The notes: generated from the sequence alone by a model not told the origin. Counted from the stretch's first letter, positions 53,140 through 62,783 are shown. The stretch is DNA of 64,000 nt from Clostridia bacterium (GCA_017625565.1 JAGAKN010000020.1:1-64000), one strand, 5' to 3'. Numbers and translations are program-made.

Positions 53140-53799
53140 TTAATTGTTTTCTACCCGTTCGATCGAAAGTATGTAATCGTTTTCCGCAATAATTTGATTG
53201 ATTCTCGACGACGAGAATTCTTTGTCTGTATTCAGCGTAGCGCTGTATAACAACTTTCCGTTTTCGCGTTTAATTACCAACTCGTTAAAGCGATCCACCC
53301 CGAAAATTTCTTTAATTTTCAAGTTCTCGTCTTGGGTTTGAATAAACTCGATTTTTACCGAATAATAGCGTTTCGAATGGAAAATGCGGAATTTTAAGTG
53401 GAACAAGCATTGCGCCGCAATCAAGATCGCCGTAGCGCCAACCGCAACTACGTACAAACGTCCACCGCAAGCCATACCTACCCCTGCGGTAGCCCAAATC
53501 CCTGCCGCCGTCGTAAGCCCGTGTACTTCGTGTTTTTTGTAAACGATCATACCAGCGCCCAAGAACCCGACGCCTGCAACAATCTGCGCCGCTACACGCG
53601 CGGAGTCCGCATCGCTGTTAAATGCATATTTGGAAATTACCATCATCAACGCCGAGCCTACGCATACGATCGTGTGCGTACGGATACCAGCTTCTTTAAA
53701 GCGCATTTTGCGTTCGAAACCGATCACAAAACCTAATGCAACAGACAAGAGTAAATCCAATAACATTCTCGATTCAAATACAAATTCATCCCAAGGCAT
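53140..53799 (-). CDS. MgtC/SapB family membrane protein
   Basis: This 219-residue protein has an N-terminal MgtC domain of about four helices (residues 8-130) with the family motif GFVIGFERKMRFKEAGIRTHTIVCVGSALMM and GVGFLGAGMIVYK, then a cytoplasmic ACT-like domain (about 145-219). MgtC-type proteins modulate membrane energetics and magnesium stress. It sits in a glycerol-phosphate operon, with 14 bases to the G1P dehydrogenase, which is unexpected. A GGAGAAAAGAAA site precedes the ATG. Confidence 0.92.
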   Translation of the reverse strand: MPWDEFVFESRMLLDLLLSVALGFVIGFERKMRFKEAGIRTHTIVCVGSALMMVISKYAFNSDADSARVAAQIVAGVGFLGAGMIVYKKHEVHGLTTAAGIWATAGVGMACGGRLYVVAVGATAILIAAQCLFHLKFRIFHSKRYYSVKIEFIQTQDENLKIKEIFGVDRFNELVIKRENGKLLYSATLNTDKEFSSSRINQIIAENDYILSIERVENN

Positions 53800-53865
53800 T
53801 TTCTTTTCTCCTTATTCGTTTATATTATTTTATGACGTATTTTTTTATAATACGCATTTTTTTTC

Positions 53866-54678
53866 TTATATTTGAATATCTTTGACGCTTTTCAAAACAA
53901 ACGTGGGCTTGATATCACTATCCGCGATATCCTGTAGAGTAGCTTCGCCACTCAAGACGCATATCGTATCCACGCCTGCGTTTACCCCAGATGCGATATC
54001 CGTATACACTCTGTCGCCGATCACGAGTACTTCTTTCTTTTGATAGCCGAATTTTTCCATGATTGTCAAGATCATCGTCGGTTCGGGCTTGCCGATAAAA
54101 ATCGGCGCTTTTTTTGTGGCTTTTTCATAGCCGAAACACATAGAACCACAGTCGGGAATCGAGCCGAAATCCACAGGGCAGACCCAATCGGGATTCGTCG
54201 CATAGTACGGGATATCGTTTTTCGTAAGCATTTCACACGTCGTACGCATTTTTTGCGCCGTAATTTCCGTATCAAATGCCACCAAAATCGCTTTGGCATT
54301 CGTCGTATATTCTTCCGTGACGGTTAAGCCGTTGTCCTGCAATTCTTTGATAAACGAACGCGTACCTTGCGCGTAAATCAGGTCGTCCCCGAATTTTTCC
54401 TTGAAGATCATAACCGCTGCTTGTGCAGACGTAAAGAAATTATCTTCCGTCAAACCGTGAATGCCGAGCATCTCCAATTTCTTGATATAATCTTTTACGG
54501 ATTTTGTCGGGTTGTTGGTAATGAACGCATACCTGCCCTCCTTCTCCGTAATTGCTTGCAACAACTCCAATACGCCGTCGAACAAATGGTTTTCGCAATA
54601 AATCGTTCCGTCCATATCGAACAAGAACAATTTTTTATCTTTCAATATTGATGCGTCTTTGCCAAAATAGTCTTTCAT
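53866..54678 (-). CDS. HAD-IIA phosphatase, NagD/glycerol-phosphate phosphatase-like
   Basis: This 270-residue protein has motif I LFLFDMDGTIYCEN (about 18-31), motif II FITNNPTKS, a C2a cap and motif IV VLVIGDRVYTDIASGVNAGVDTICV. The HAD-IIA subfamily includes NagD, phosphoglycolate phosphatase and glycerol-3-phosphate phosphatases. With G1P and G3P dehydrogenases in the same operon, a glycerol-phosphate substrate is a reasonable inference. TAAAAGGAGTTTT precedes the ATG. Confidence 0.88.
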   Translation of the reverse strand: MKDYFGKDASILKDKKLFLFDMDGTIYCENHLFDGVLELLQAITEKEGRYAFITNNPTKSVKDYIKKLEMLGIHGLTEDNFFTSAQAAVMIFKEKFGDDLIYAQGTRSFIKELQDNGLTVTEEYTTNAKAILVAFDTEITAQKMRTTCEMLTKNDIPYYATNPDWVCPVDFGSIPDCGSMCFGYEKATKKAPIFIGKPEPTMILTIMEKFGYQKKEVLVIGDRVYTDIASGVNAGVDTICVLSGEATLQDIADSDIKPTFVLKSVKDIQI

Positions 54679-54729
54679 AAAACTCCTTTTAGACTTCGGT
54701 ATATGTAAAGCTTTCTGTGGCTATCCTTT

Positions 54730-55077
54730 TTAGTTGACGTTGCCCGTGACGATCAAGTTTGCGTCGTCGGAAATCTTTTCATAGACTACGTCCCCAATTT
54801 TTACGGGCATTTTACAAACGATACGATTGATTGTTTCCATTACGTTAAAAATTTCGCTCTTTTTTACAGGCACGTCCGTTTTTACAGGTACCATCACACC
54901 GTTTTCCGCACGTACGGTAGACGTGACAATGCGTTTGGGACAGGTCGATTCGTCAATCGCGTACATTTTACCGCGTGGACAGGCATTCCCTGTCACCGAA
55001 ATTTTTCCTTCCGCGTCCATTTCTACTTTTAATTCGCACCCAATCGGGCATTCAATACATGTCAAGGTCTTTGTCAT
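54730..55077 (-). CDS. DUF1667 iron-sulfur-type protein of the glycerol-3-phosphate oxidation operon
   Basis: The protein is 115 residues from ATG 55077, which overlaps the upstream stop as ATGA; the frame extends further but that part lies over the neighbour. Cysteines in CIECPIGCELKV (7-15), GNACPRGKM and CPKRI suggest a metal or Fe-S cluster. DUF1667 genes regularly follow the two FAD oxidoreductases of anaerobic glycerol-3-phosphate oxidation in Clostridia, and this protein probably serves as an electron-transfer subunit of that complex. Confidence 0.88.
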   Translation of the reverse strand: MTKTLTCIECPIGCELKVEMDAEGKISVTGNACPRGKMYAIDESTCPKRIVTSTVRAENGVMVPVKTDVPVKKSEIFNVMETINRIVCKMPVKIGDVVYEKISDDANLIVTGNVN

Positions 55078-56333
55078 TTCGCATTTACCTCCAACGAAAC
55101 GGTGATCGGACCGTCGATTTCCGCAATGGTTTTTTCCGTCAAAATCAGCGTTTCCATTTCCCCGGGAACGGCGATCTTTTTCTTCTTTTGCATTAGAACC
55201 TTTTCCCCGCATTTCGCCGTAATCGTACAATCACGGAATACGTTGGTGACGCGGAAGAATAATTTCACGTGCCCCGAAGCGTTTTTATCCAACATTTGCG
55301 GAACAACGTAGCTTACGTTCCCACCAGCAGAAATTTCTACCGTGTCGCGTTCCGCGCGACCTTCCAAAACGTACTTTGCCGCCGACGCACCTGCGAGCTC
55401 CGATTCTTCAGAAACGAAATCCACCAAATCGTGCACCTGTAAAACGTTGCCTGCCGCAAAAATCCCGTCAACCAGCGTTTCACGGTTTTGGTAAACGATT
55501 GCCCCACGCGTACGGTTAGAAAGGGGGATTCCTGCCGATTTCGTCAGTTCGTTTTCGGGAATTAACCCAACTGAGAACAATACCGTATCGCAATCAAAAT
55601 GCATTTCCGTGCCTACAATCGGCTTTTTATTTTCATCGACTTTGGATACGACGACGCCTGTCACGCGGTCTTCCCCTTCAATCTTCGTCAACGTGTGATT
55701 CAAATACAGAGGAATATCAAAATCGTCCAAACATTGCGCGATATTCCGTTTTAAACCGCTGGAATACGGCATAATTTCACAAACCGCAAGCACTTTCGCG
55801 CCTTCGAGCGTCATTCGCCGTGCCATAATCAAGCCGATATCCCCAGAACCAAGTATCACGACCCGTTTCCCAGGCATATACCCTTTTATATTTACGTATT
55901 TTTGCGCAGTACCAGCAGAGTAAATCCCTGCAGGACGAGTACCTGCAACGTTTAAAGCGCCACGACTGCGTTCCCGACAACCCATCGCCAAAATCACCGC
56001 GCCTGCTTGTACGGTAAAAATTCCGTTCTTGGAATTGATCGCCGTAATACGCTTATCGGCAGTCAACGACAAAACCGTCGTTTCCGTCATAATTTCAATA
56101 TCACGCGCCAAAGCTTCTTCAATGAAACGGCTTGCATATTCCGGCCCAGATAAGCTTTCCTTAAATCGAGTTAACCCAAAACCGTTGTGGATACATTGAT
56201 TTAATATCCCACCCAAGCGATCGTCCCGTTCTAAAACAAGCACGTCTTTTACGCCGTTATCATACGCCGAAATGGCTGCGGCGAGCCCTGCAGGACCACC
56301 ACCGATAATCACAATACCATAAGAATTTTTCAT
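55074..56333 (-). CDS. FAD-dependent NAD(P)-type oxidoreductase, GlpB-like partner
   Basis: The protein is 419 residues from ATG 56333, overlapping the previous stop as ATGA. It has an N-terminal FAD Rossmann motif IIGGGPAGLAAAISAYDNG, LGGILNQCIHNGFGL with a conserved Cys, an NAD-binding motif ILGSGDIGLIMARRM near residue 165 and the C-terminal FAAGNVLQVHDL FAD motif. It sits between the GlpA-like dehydrogenase and DUF1667. The trio is the common clostridial anaerobic glycerol-3-phosphate dehydrogenase set, this one probably passing electrons to NAD(P). Confidence 0.9.
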   Translation of the reverse strand: MKNSYGIVIIGGGPAGLAAAISAYDNGVKDVLVLERDDRLGGILNQCIHNGFGLTRFKESLSGPEYASRFIEEALARDIEIMTETTVLSLTADKRITAINSKNGIFTVQAGAVILAMGCRERSRGALNVAGTRPAGIYSAGTAQKYVNIKGYMPGKRVVILGSGDIGLIMARRMTLEGAKVLAVCEIMPYSSGLKRNIAQCLDDFDIPLYLNHTLTKIEGEDRVTGVVVSKVDENKKPIVGTEMHFDCDTVLFSVGLIPENELTKSAGIPLSNRTRGAIVYQNRETLVDGIFAAGNVLQVHDLVDFVSEESELAGASAAKYVLEGRAERDTVEISAGGNVSYVVPQMLDKNASGHVKLFFRVTNVFRDCTITAKCGEKVLMQKKKKIAVPGEMETLILTEKTIAEIDGPITVSLEVNAK

Positions 56334-57757
56334 TTCGTCACCCCCGTCAACAAATAGGAATTTTTCCCTTTTTTGGTGATCGTTTCCAAGGGAACGTTTT
56401 GCGATTTTGCAAGTAGCTCCGCTACGTAGGGTTGACAGAATCCGCCTTGGCATCTGCCCATTCCCGAACGAGTACGGCGCTTGACGCCGTCAATGTCTTT
56501 CGCCGGCGGATTTTCACGGATCACCCGTAAAATTTCACCTTCGGTAATTTGCTCGCAACGGCAAACAATTTTGCCATACGAAGGATCTTTTTGAATGAGT
56601 GCGTTTTTCTCTTCCGTAGAAAGGTTTTTAAAGAAATAATCGGGTTCTCTTTTGCCGTTAAACGTTTCGTTGGACTGTAAAGAAACATTCTTCCCCACCA
56701 ACTCTTTGACAACGTATTCCGCAACGGCAGGGGCAGACGTAAGCCCTGGAGATTCGATCCCCGCACAATGAATAAAACCTTTTACCGTTTTACTTTCTTC
56801 GATAATGAAATCGTGACGATCGGAATAAGCGCGAATCCCTGCAAACGACGTAATCGTATTGAAGAGTGGCGGATTTTTGCACATGGTTTTTGCTTTAGAA
56901 ATTACGAAATCCAAACCGTTTGCCGTAGTCGTCGTATCGGGATCCTCCAACTCTTCCGCGGTAGGCCCAAGCAAGATATTGTTGTCCACCGTTTGCGTGA
57001 CCAAAATCCCTTTACCTTTTTTCGTCGGAGTAAAGAAAAGCGTATGTGAAACGAAATCCCCACTCTCTCTATCGAGCAATATGTATTCCCCTTTTCTACC
57101 GTTCACGCCGATTTCATCGCCGATAAGCGATGCGATTTTACCGCTTTGCAAGCCTGCACAGTTGATGACAAGCGTAGCGCTTACTTTTTCACTCGTTGTC
57201 GACGTGACCGTAAAGACGTCGTCCGTTTTTTCGATGTTTGATACTTCAAAATTCGTAAACAGCTCCGCACCGTTGTCCATCGCATTCCCAATGGTGGCTA
57301 TCGTTAATTCGTACGGGGAAATAATCCCACCCGTCGTCGCGTACAACGCCCCGACGGCTTCGTCGGAAATATTCGGTTCTAATGATCTCAATTCGTCTTT
57401 GTCAATAATGCGAAGCCCTTCCACTCCGTTGGTTTCGCCACGCGTTTTCAATTCCGACAACGTCGCTTTTTCTTCTTCCGAAAACGCCACGACAAGCGAA
57501 CCGTTATTGCGGAACTTTACACCTAATTCCTTAGCGTAAGATTCCATCATCTTATTGCCAAGCACGTTAAACTTCGCTTTTAACGTACCCGGTATAGCGT
57601 CGTACCCTGCGTGTACAATCCCACTATTTGCCTTACTTTGTCCCATGCATACGTCATTTTCTTTTTCAAGTAAGCAGACGCGCAAACGGTATTTCGTTAA
57701 CTCCCGTAAAACGCATCCGCCAATGACGCCACCACCGATCACGATTACATCAAACAT
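56330..57757 (-). CDS. glpA: GlpA-like FAD-dependent glycerol-3-phosphate dehydrogenase with BFD-type [2Fe-2S] domain
   Basis: The protein is 475 residues from ATG 57757, chosen for AAAAAAGGAGAAAAA; the frame can run to 57790. It has the DAO-fold FAD motif VIVIGGGVIGGCVLRELTKY, the SGIVHAGYDA active-site segment and a C-terminal BFD-like Cys set, CRCEQ..CQGGFC (about 415-455). It oxidises glycerol-3-phosphate to DHAP in anaerobes together with the next two genes. It is divergent from a DeoR/GlpR-type regulator. Alternative substrates such as 2-hydroxyglutarate-like acids (LhgO annotations) cannot be excluded. Confidence 0.88.
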   Translation of the reverse strand: MFDVIVIGGGVIGGCVLRELTKYRLRVCLLEKENDVCMGQSKANSGIVHAGYDAIPGTLKAKFNVLGNKMMESYAKELGVKFRNNGSLVVAFSEEEKATLSELKTRGETNGVEGLRIIDKDELRSLEPNISDEAVGALYATTGGIISPYELTIATIGNAMDNGAELFTNFEVSNIEKTDDVFTVTSTTSEKVSATLVINCAGLQSGKIASLIGDEIGVNGRKGEYILLDRESGDFVSHTLFFTPTKKGKGILVTQTVDNNILLGPTAEELEDPDTTTTANGLDFVISKAKTMCKNPPLFNTITSFAGIRAYSDRHDFIIEESKTVKGFIHCAGIESPGLTSAPAVAEYVVKELVGKNVSLQSNETFNGKREPDYFFKNLSTEEKNALIQKDPSYGKIVCRCEQITEGEILRVIRENPPAKDIDGVKRRTRSGMGRCQGGFCQPYVAELLAKSQNVPLETITKKGKNSYLLTGVTK

Positions 57758-57804
57758 TTTTTCTCCTTTTTTGTCAAAATCCATTGACATTTTTCTTCCT
57801 GATT

Positions 57805-57833
57805 ATTATACTATAAATGAGCAAATAATCAAA
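57805..57833 (-). promoter_or_regulatory. Glycerol-phosphate operon promoter TTTGAT-N17-TATAAT
   Basis: On the minus strand, TTTGAT (57828-57833) and TATAAT (57805-57810) lie about 50 bases before the GlpA-like start. The -35 lies inside an inverted-repeat arm. Confidence 0.6.
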
Positions 57834-57849
57834 AGAAAATTGTTTGATT
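57827..57849. promoter_or_regulatory. Inverted repeat operator candidate
   Basis: AATCAAA and TTTGATT are perfect 7-bp arms with a 9-base centre, covering the -35 of the glycerol-phosphate operon. It is a likely binding site for the divergent DeoR-type regulator. Confidence 0.5.
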
Positions 57850-57850
57850 G

Positions 57851-57909
57851 GAATTTTGCTTAATAAAAATGGAAAATAAACAAAAAAAGTAAGCAATTTT
57901 GCGTAATAA
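57851..57909. repeat. Direct repeats upstream of the DeoR regulator
   Basis: AATTTTGCkTAATAA occurs at 57852-57866 and 57895-57909, 14 of 15 identical, starts 43 bp apart. The second copy ends at the edge of the regulator's ribosome binding site, suggesting autorepression. Confidence 0.45.
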
Positions 57910-57920
57910 GGATCACGTTT

Positions 57921-58676
57921 ATGAAAAAATCGCAAAGTCAAGAAAAAGAACTTTTACAATTTTTACAAGCGCATCAATATGCGTCCATTGAAGATATGGC
58001 AAACGCCTTATACGTCAGTACGTCTACCATTCGTAGAAAGCTTTCCAGCCTACAAGAAAAAGGGTTAATTACAAGAACGCACGGTGGCGCGCAGGTAAAC
58101 GATAGCAATAATTTTTTTCCCAGCTTCACCTTTCGGATTCATCAAAACAGCTATGAGAAAAAAAAGATGGCGCTATCGGCTATTAAATTGATTAAGCATG
58201 GAGATTTGATCTTTTTAGACGGAACGACTTCGGCGTTCTTTATCGCCGAGTATTTATCGGAGTTTAAGAACTTACGCGTCATCACGAACGGAATTGATAC
58301 GTTGTCGCTTCTCGCCAAAAACAATATTAGCGCATATTCTACAGGCGGATACGTTTCGAAAAACAATCAATCGGTGCTCGTCGGGCATTATGCGGAAGAA
58401 ATGATAAAAAATTTCCATGCCGATATTGCCTTCTTCTCCGCGGTCGCCGTTGATGAACACGGCGAAGTTTACGATTGTTTTGAAGAAGAAAACGTCATCC
58501 GCAAAACTATGATTCAACACGCTAAGAAAAAAGTGTTTTTATGCGATAGTACGAAATTCAACAAAACGTCTATGTTTCATCTTTGTTCTCTTAACGACGT
58601 CGATTACGTCGTCAGCAACCATCAATTACCCGATAACGTGCGTTGTGAACGTTTCCCTACCGTTATTACTGATTAA
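57921..58676 (+). CDS. DeoR/GlpR family transcriptional regulator
   Basis: This 251-residue protein has an N-terminal DeoR helix-turn-helix (about 8-58: EDMANALYVSTSTIRRKLSSLQEKGLITRTHGGA) and a C-terminal sensor with DLIFLDGTTSAFFIAEYL and FLCDSTKFNKTSMF, as in regulators that bind sugar or glycerol phosphates. AAGGATCACGTTT precedes the ATG. It is divergent from the GlpA-like operon, so repression relieved by glycerol-3-phosphate is the simplest model. A terminator follows. Confidence 0.92.
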   Translation: MKKSQSQEKELLQFLQAHQYASIEDMANALYVSTSTIRRKLSSLQEKGLITRTHGGAQVNDSNNFFPSFTFRIHQNSYEKKKMALSAIKLIKHGDLIFLDGTTSAFFIAEYLSEFKNLRVITNGIDTLSLLAKNNISAYSTGGYVSKNNQSVLVGHYAEEMIKNFHADIAFFSAVAVDEHGEVYDCFEEENVIRKTMIQHAKKKVFLCDSTKFNKTSMFHLCSLNDVDYVVSNHQLPDNVRCERFPTVITD

Positions 58677-58690
58677 GAAAAATAAATTGT

Positions 58691-58728
58691 AAGAAAATCC
58701 CCTCGCAAGAAGGGATTTTCTTTTTTAA
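58691..58728. terminator. Terminator between DeoR regulator and rny
   Basis: AAGAAAATCCC and GGGATTTTCTT form an 11-bp stem with a 10-base loop, followed by TTTT on the plus strand. Its symmetry and convergent position allow use by both genes. Confidence 0.85.
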
Positions 58729-58733
58729 TCAGC

Positions 58734-60350
58734 TTATTTTGCGTATTCTACGCCACGGAACTCCCGAATGACGTTGACCTTGATTTGACCGGGATATTCC
58801 AATTCCATCTCGATCTTCTTTGCGATATCTTTCGCCAAGAACAACGCTTGCGCATCGTCCACCTGTTCAGGCTTCACGATAACACGAACTTCTCTACCGG
58901 CTTGGATTGCATAACTCTTATCAACACCCTTAAATCCGGATGCGATTTCTTCTAATTTTTCCAAACGTTTTACGTAGTTCGAGCCCGTTTCACGTCTTGC
59001 CCCAGGACGCGCACCCGAAATTGCATCAGCGGCTTGGATTAACACCGCTTCGATCGTTTTCGGTTCTACGTCGCCATGGTGCGCCATAATCGCATTGACG
59101 ATGTTGGCGTTTTCCTTGTATTTCTTCGCGAGATCCGCGCCGATTTGGATATGCGTACCTTCTTGTTCTTGATCGACCGCTTTACCGATATCATGCAACA
59201 ATCCCGCGCGCTTTGCAAAGTTTACGTCCAAGCCGAGTTCCGCTGCCATTTGCCCTGCCAACGTAGCAACCTCGATGGAGTGCTTATATACGTTTTGACC
59301 ATAGCTGGTACGGAATTTCAATCGACCGATGAGTTTAATTAATTCGGGATGTAAGCCGAAAATCCCTGCTTCAAAGACTGCGGCTTCGCCCGCTTCTTTG
59401 ATTTGCAAATCCATTTCACGGCTAACCTTTTCAACCGTTTCTTCGATACGCGCCGGATGGATACGCCCGTCGTTGATGAGCTTTTCCAACGACAAACGCG
59501 CAATTTCACGGCGAACGGGATCAAACCCCGACAAAATAACCACTTCGGGCGTGTCGTCGATGATCAGTTCAATCCCCGTAGCGTTTTCAAGCGCCCGAAT
59601 GTTTCTACCTTCACGCCCGATAATACGCGCTTTCATATCGTCGCTGGGCAAGGGTACGACGGACACGGTAATTTCCGAAGCTTGATCTGCCGCACATTTT
59701 TGAATGGCGAGCGCGATAATTTTCTTCGCGTTAATGTCCGCTTCGTCCTTCGCTTGTTGTTCCATATTGCGAACTTGTAGCGCAACGTCATGGCGGGTAG
59801 CGTCGAGAATTTCTTCCGTCAATAAGCGCTTTGCTTCGTCGCGCGTGAGTTGCGATACTTTCTCTAATTCTTGAATCATCAATTCGTGTTGGGAATTGAG
59901 TTTGTCTTGCAACGCGCGGACTTCGTCCTCTTGCTTCAATAAGTTGTTCTTTTGTTGTTCGAGCGCTTCGGTTTTCTTGTCTAACGCATCTTCCTTTTGC
60001 GTCAAGCGTTGTTCCATGCGTTGAATTTCCGCTTTCTTTTCCTTACTTTCGCGTTCGAATTCGTTTCTTAATTTTAAATCCTGTTCCTTTGCTTCTAAAA
60101 GAGCTTCTTTTAACACTCTTTTACTTTCTTCTTTGCCTTGAGCGGTAATCCGTTCCGCTTCCGCTTGCGCGTCCGCAACAATTTTGCGAACCCTTGCATC
60201 CGCAGAACCCACTTTCCTTTCATCCGCTTTTTTGCGGAGGAATACACCGATCACACCTGCAATTGCCACAACGGCAACCGCAATACTGACAATGCTCACC
60301 CACGAAGGTAAAGCCGAGAGAAACAGGACGCTCAAATTAACGTTTTGCAT
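58734..60350 (-). CDS. rny: Ribonuclease Y
   Basis: The protein is 538 residues from ATG 60350 (CTACAGGAGGCACAAAA upstream); the frame could extend to 60413. It has one N-terminal membrane anchor (about 14-40), a long coiled coil (about 50-210), a KH domain ([15 protein letters not shown]) and an HD domain with HDIGKA and MAHHGD. RNase Y initiates mRNA decay in Bacillota at the membrane. It follows recA after a terminator, the conserved pgsA-cinA-recA-rny order. Confidence 0.97.
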   Translation of the reverse strand: MQNVNLSVLFLSALPSWVSIVSIAVAVVAIAGVIGVFLRKKADERKVGSADARVRKIVADAQAEAERITAQGKEESKRVLKEALLEAKEQDLKLRNEFERESKEKKAEIQRMEQRLTQKEDALDKKTEALEQQKNNLLKQEDEVRALQDKLNSQHELMIQELEKVSQLTRDEAKRLLTEEILDATRHDVALQVRNMEQQAKDEADINAKKIIALAIQKCAADQASEITVSVVPLPSDDMKARIIGREGRNIRALENATGIELIIDDTPEVVILSGFDPVRREIARLSLEKLINDGRIHPARIEETVEKVSREMDLQIKEAGEAAVFEAGIFGLHPELIKLIGRLKFRTSYGQNVYKHSIEVATLAGQMAAELGLDVNFAKRAGLLHDIGKAVDQEQEGTHIQIGADLAKKYKENANIVNAIMAHHGDVEPKTIEAVLIQAADAISGARPGARRETGSNYVKRLEKLEEIASGFKGVDKSYAIQAGREVRVIVKPEQVDDAQALFLAKDIAKKIEMELEYPGQIKVNVIREFRGVEYAK

Positions 60351-60443
60351 TTTTGTGCCTCCTGTAGTAAAATTAATATTGATAAAACGATTATTTTTAC
60401 GAATTTTTTTCAAATCCGACGTATAACTTTCTTTATCAATACT

Positions 60444-60472
60444 ATTTTACAATATAATTATGAAAAAGTCAA
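60444..60472 (-). promoter_or_regulatory. rny promoter TTGACT-N17-TAAAAT
   Basis: On the minus strand, TTGACT (60467-60472) and TAAAAT (60444-60449) lie about 90 bases before rny. Confidence 0.6.
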
Positions 60473-60522
60473 TCGTTTGGAAGAAAATACTTTCTCTATG
60501 CGGCAAAAAAAACCAAATAAAG

Positions 60523-60556
60523 CAAAAAAACACGCGGACAGGTACGCATCCACGTG
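60523..60556 (-). terminator. Terminator after recA
   Basis: On the minus strand CACGTGGA and TCCGCGTG pair (one mismatch, 10-base loop), followed by TTTTTTTGC. It lies about 25 bases after the recA stop. Confidence 0.75.
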
Positions 60557-60578
60557 CTTTTTTATTGATCAATTACGA

Positions 60579-61610
60579 TTATTCTTCTTCGTCGTCAGAT
60601 TCTTCCGTCTTCCCCTTCGCTACGTCACGGATCCTTTGTTCGATTTCCGCGCGAATTTCGGGATTCTCTTTCAAGAAAATACGCGCCTTTTCCCTACCTT
60701 GTGCAATTTTGTTGCCATTATAACTGAAGAATGCGCCACTCTTACCGATAATATCGTATTGTACACCCATATCCAGAATGCAACCTTCTCTCGAAATCCC
60801 TTCACCGAATACGATATCAAATTCCGCTTGTCTAAACGGGGGTGCGAGTTTGTTTTTCACGACTTTTGCTTTCGTACGATTGCCCATCGCGCCGTCCGCA
60901 TCTTTTAATACGTCCATTTTTCGAACGTCCAAGCGAATACTTGCGTAAAATTTCAACGCTTTACCACCGGGAGTCGTTTCGGGGTTGCCGAACATAATCC
61001 CTACCTTTTCACGCAACTGGTTGATAAAAATAACGCAAGTTTTGGATTTGTTGACGATTGCCGTCAGTTTACGCAAGGCTTGCGACATCAAGCGCGCCTG
61101 CAAACCTACGTGCGAATCCCCCATATCCCCTTCGATTTCCGCTTTCGGGGTCAACGCCGCTACCGAGTCGATAACGATCATATCCACCGCCGAGCTTCTT
61201 ACGAGCGCGTCCGTGATATCCAAAGCTTGTTCGCCCGTATCCGGTTGGGAAACGTATAAATCATCCAAGTTTACCCCCAACTTTTTCGCGTAAACGGGGT
61301 CTAATGCGTGTTCTGCGTCGATAAACGCCGCTACGCCACCCATCTTTTGCGCTTCCGCGATCGCGTGCAACGCAACCGTCGTTTTACCCGAAGATTCAGG
61401 CCCGTAAATTTCGATGATTCTTCCACGAGGAAAACCACCGATCCCGAGCGCTAAATCCAACGTCAAGCAACCGCTGGGGATAACTTCGATTTCCGTTTTC
61501 CCCGCTTCGTCGCCAAGACGCATAATCGAGCCCTTGCCGTATTGCTTTTCAATTTGTAAAAGTACGGCGTCAAGTGCTTTCATTTTTTCCGTGTTCTTTT
61601 CGTTTGCCAT
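60579..61610 (-). CDS. recA: Recombinase RecA
   Basis: This 343-residue protein has [20 protein letters not shown] (Walker A), [14 protein letters not shown], the L2 region [22 protein letters not shown] and the C-terminal acidic tail ESDDEEE. It performs strand exchange and activates the SOS response. AGGAGATATAGA precedes the ATG. A clear Gram-positive SOS box (GAAC-N4-GTTC) was not seen just upstream. It follows cinA by 24 bases. Confidence 0.98.
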   Translation of the reverse strand: MANEKNTEKMKALDAVLLQIEKQYGKGSIMRLGDEAGKTEIEVIPSGCLTLDLALGIGGFPRGRIIEIYGPESSGKTTVALHAIAEAQKMGGVAAFIDAEHALDPVYAKKLGVNLDDLYVSQPDTGEQALDITDALVRSSAVDMIVIDSVAALTPKAEIEGDMGDSHVGLQARLMSQALRKLTAIVNKSKTCVIFINQLREKVGIMFGNPETTPGGKALKFYASIRLDVRKMDVLKDADGAMGNRTKAKVVKNKLAPPFRQAEFDIVFGEGISREGCILDMGVQYDIIGKSGAFFSYNGNKIAQGREKARIFLKENPEIRAEIEQRIRDVAKGKTEESDDEEE

Positions 61611-61634
61611 TCTATATCTCCTAATATTTTTCTT

Positions 61635-62741
61635 TTACATCTTTTTCAATTGCTTATACGCCAAAAACAACGCATAATTGATTGCCTTTTCCGTAATTTC
61701 CGTACGGTCGCCGTCAAATTTATAGCGATATACGGAAATTTGTTCTTTCGTACCGACTGCGATAAAACACAACCCCACGGGCAACATCGAACGATCCGTT
61801 TTAGGACCTGCCAGCCCCGTCGTTGCGATCGCCAAATCGCAACAGCCTGTATTGAGTAGCCCAAGCGCCATCTCGTACGCCGTTTGATCGGACACCGCCC
61901 CGAACGTTTTCAAAGTATACTCTGAAACGCCTAACCGTCGAATTTTCGAATCTTCGTTGTAGGTGTTTAATCCTTCGAAATATACTTCGCTTGCCCCGCT
62001 AACGGACACAAGTCTACGCGCGATCCCACCGCCGGTGAACGATTCCGCCAAGCTGACTTTTTTACGGCGCAACTTGAGTAATTCGATTAACTGTTCTTCT
62101 AAGGACGAATCATTCAACGCATACAGCGTATCCCCCAACCCGTCCGCAAATAAGCGTACGACGTCGTCAAGGAGCATTTTCGGAACGCTTTCGTCATAAC
62201 GGATTTCCAAAACGTCTTCATCATACTTACGCGCATGCAAGTATTGCATTTTTCCACCGTCAAACCCTTGCGCTTTCCTTATCAATTGTTCTACGTGCAC
62301 AATATTCGCGCCCATTGCGCGCAACATCGTTTTATCGAAGCGTACGACGTACCGTTTTTGAAAGTTTGGCAAGCAAACGTTTTTTGCATACGCCACCCCC
62401 GTTTCCGCATCGTCCAACGTCAGTAAATACAACGTCGTTTGTCCGTCTACATACGTCCCCGCGCCTTCTACTCCGCCCAAAAACGAGCCTTGCCCGAAAG
62501 TTTCTAAAACGCGCCCTGCGACTTCTTGCAACGCGCGACGCTCCGTCAAAAGCACTACCGTTTCATATTCCGTCTTGACTGCATGGAGCGTCGAATGCAT
62601 TTTTTTTGCATCGCTAAGCGGTACGACACGCAACTCCGTAAACGCGCAACCGTATTCGGAAAAAGTTTTTATGACGTCAAACGCTCCGTTCTCGATCGGA
62701 ACGTTTACGTTTCTTTGTATTACGATGCACACGTTTTTCAT
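61635..62741 (-). CDS. cinA: CinA-like protein with divergent N-terminal domain
   Basis: The 368-residue protein is shorter than typical CinA (about 410). The C-terminal half (about 215-368) is a CinA_C/PncC domain: SLAESFTGGGIARRLVSVSGAS and AIATTGLAGPKTDRSMLPVGLCFIAVG. The usual ESCTGG reads ESFTGG. The N-terminal half corresponds in position to the MoCF/COG1058 domain but lacks its GGLGPTxDD motif, so the ADP-ribose pyrophosphatase function may be lost. PncC deamidates nicotinamide mononucleotide. The position between pgsA and recA supports the assignment. Confidence 0.85.
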   Translation of the reverse strand: MKNVCIVIQRNVNVPIENGAFDVIKTFSEYGCAFTELRVVPLSDAKKMHSTLHAVKTEYETVVLLTERRALQEVAGRVLETFGQGSFLGGVEGAGTYVDGQTTLYLLTLDDAETGVAYAKNVCLPNFQKRYVVRFDKTMLRAMGANIVHVEQLIRKAQGFDGGKMQYLHARKYDEDVLEIRYDESVPKMLLDDVVRLFADGLGDTLYALNDSSLEEQLIELLKLRRKKVSLAESFTGGGIARRLVSVSGASEVYFEGLNTYNEDSKIRRLGVSEYTLKTFGAVSDQTAYEMALGLLNTGCCDLAIATTGLAGPKTDRSMLPVGLCFIAVGTKEQISVYRYKFDGDRTEITEKAINYALFLAYKQLKKM

Positions 62742-62783
62742 CGGTAATTTTCCTTTTAGGCGTTCTTGGTTAGTTTGTGTAAA

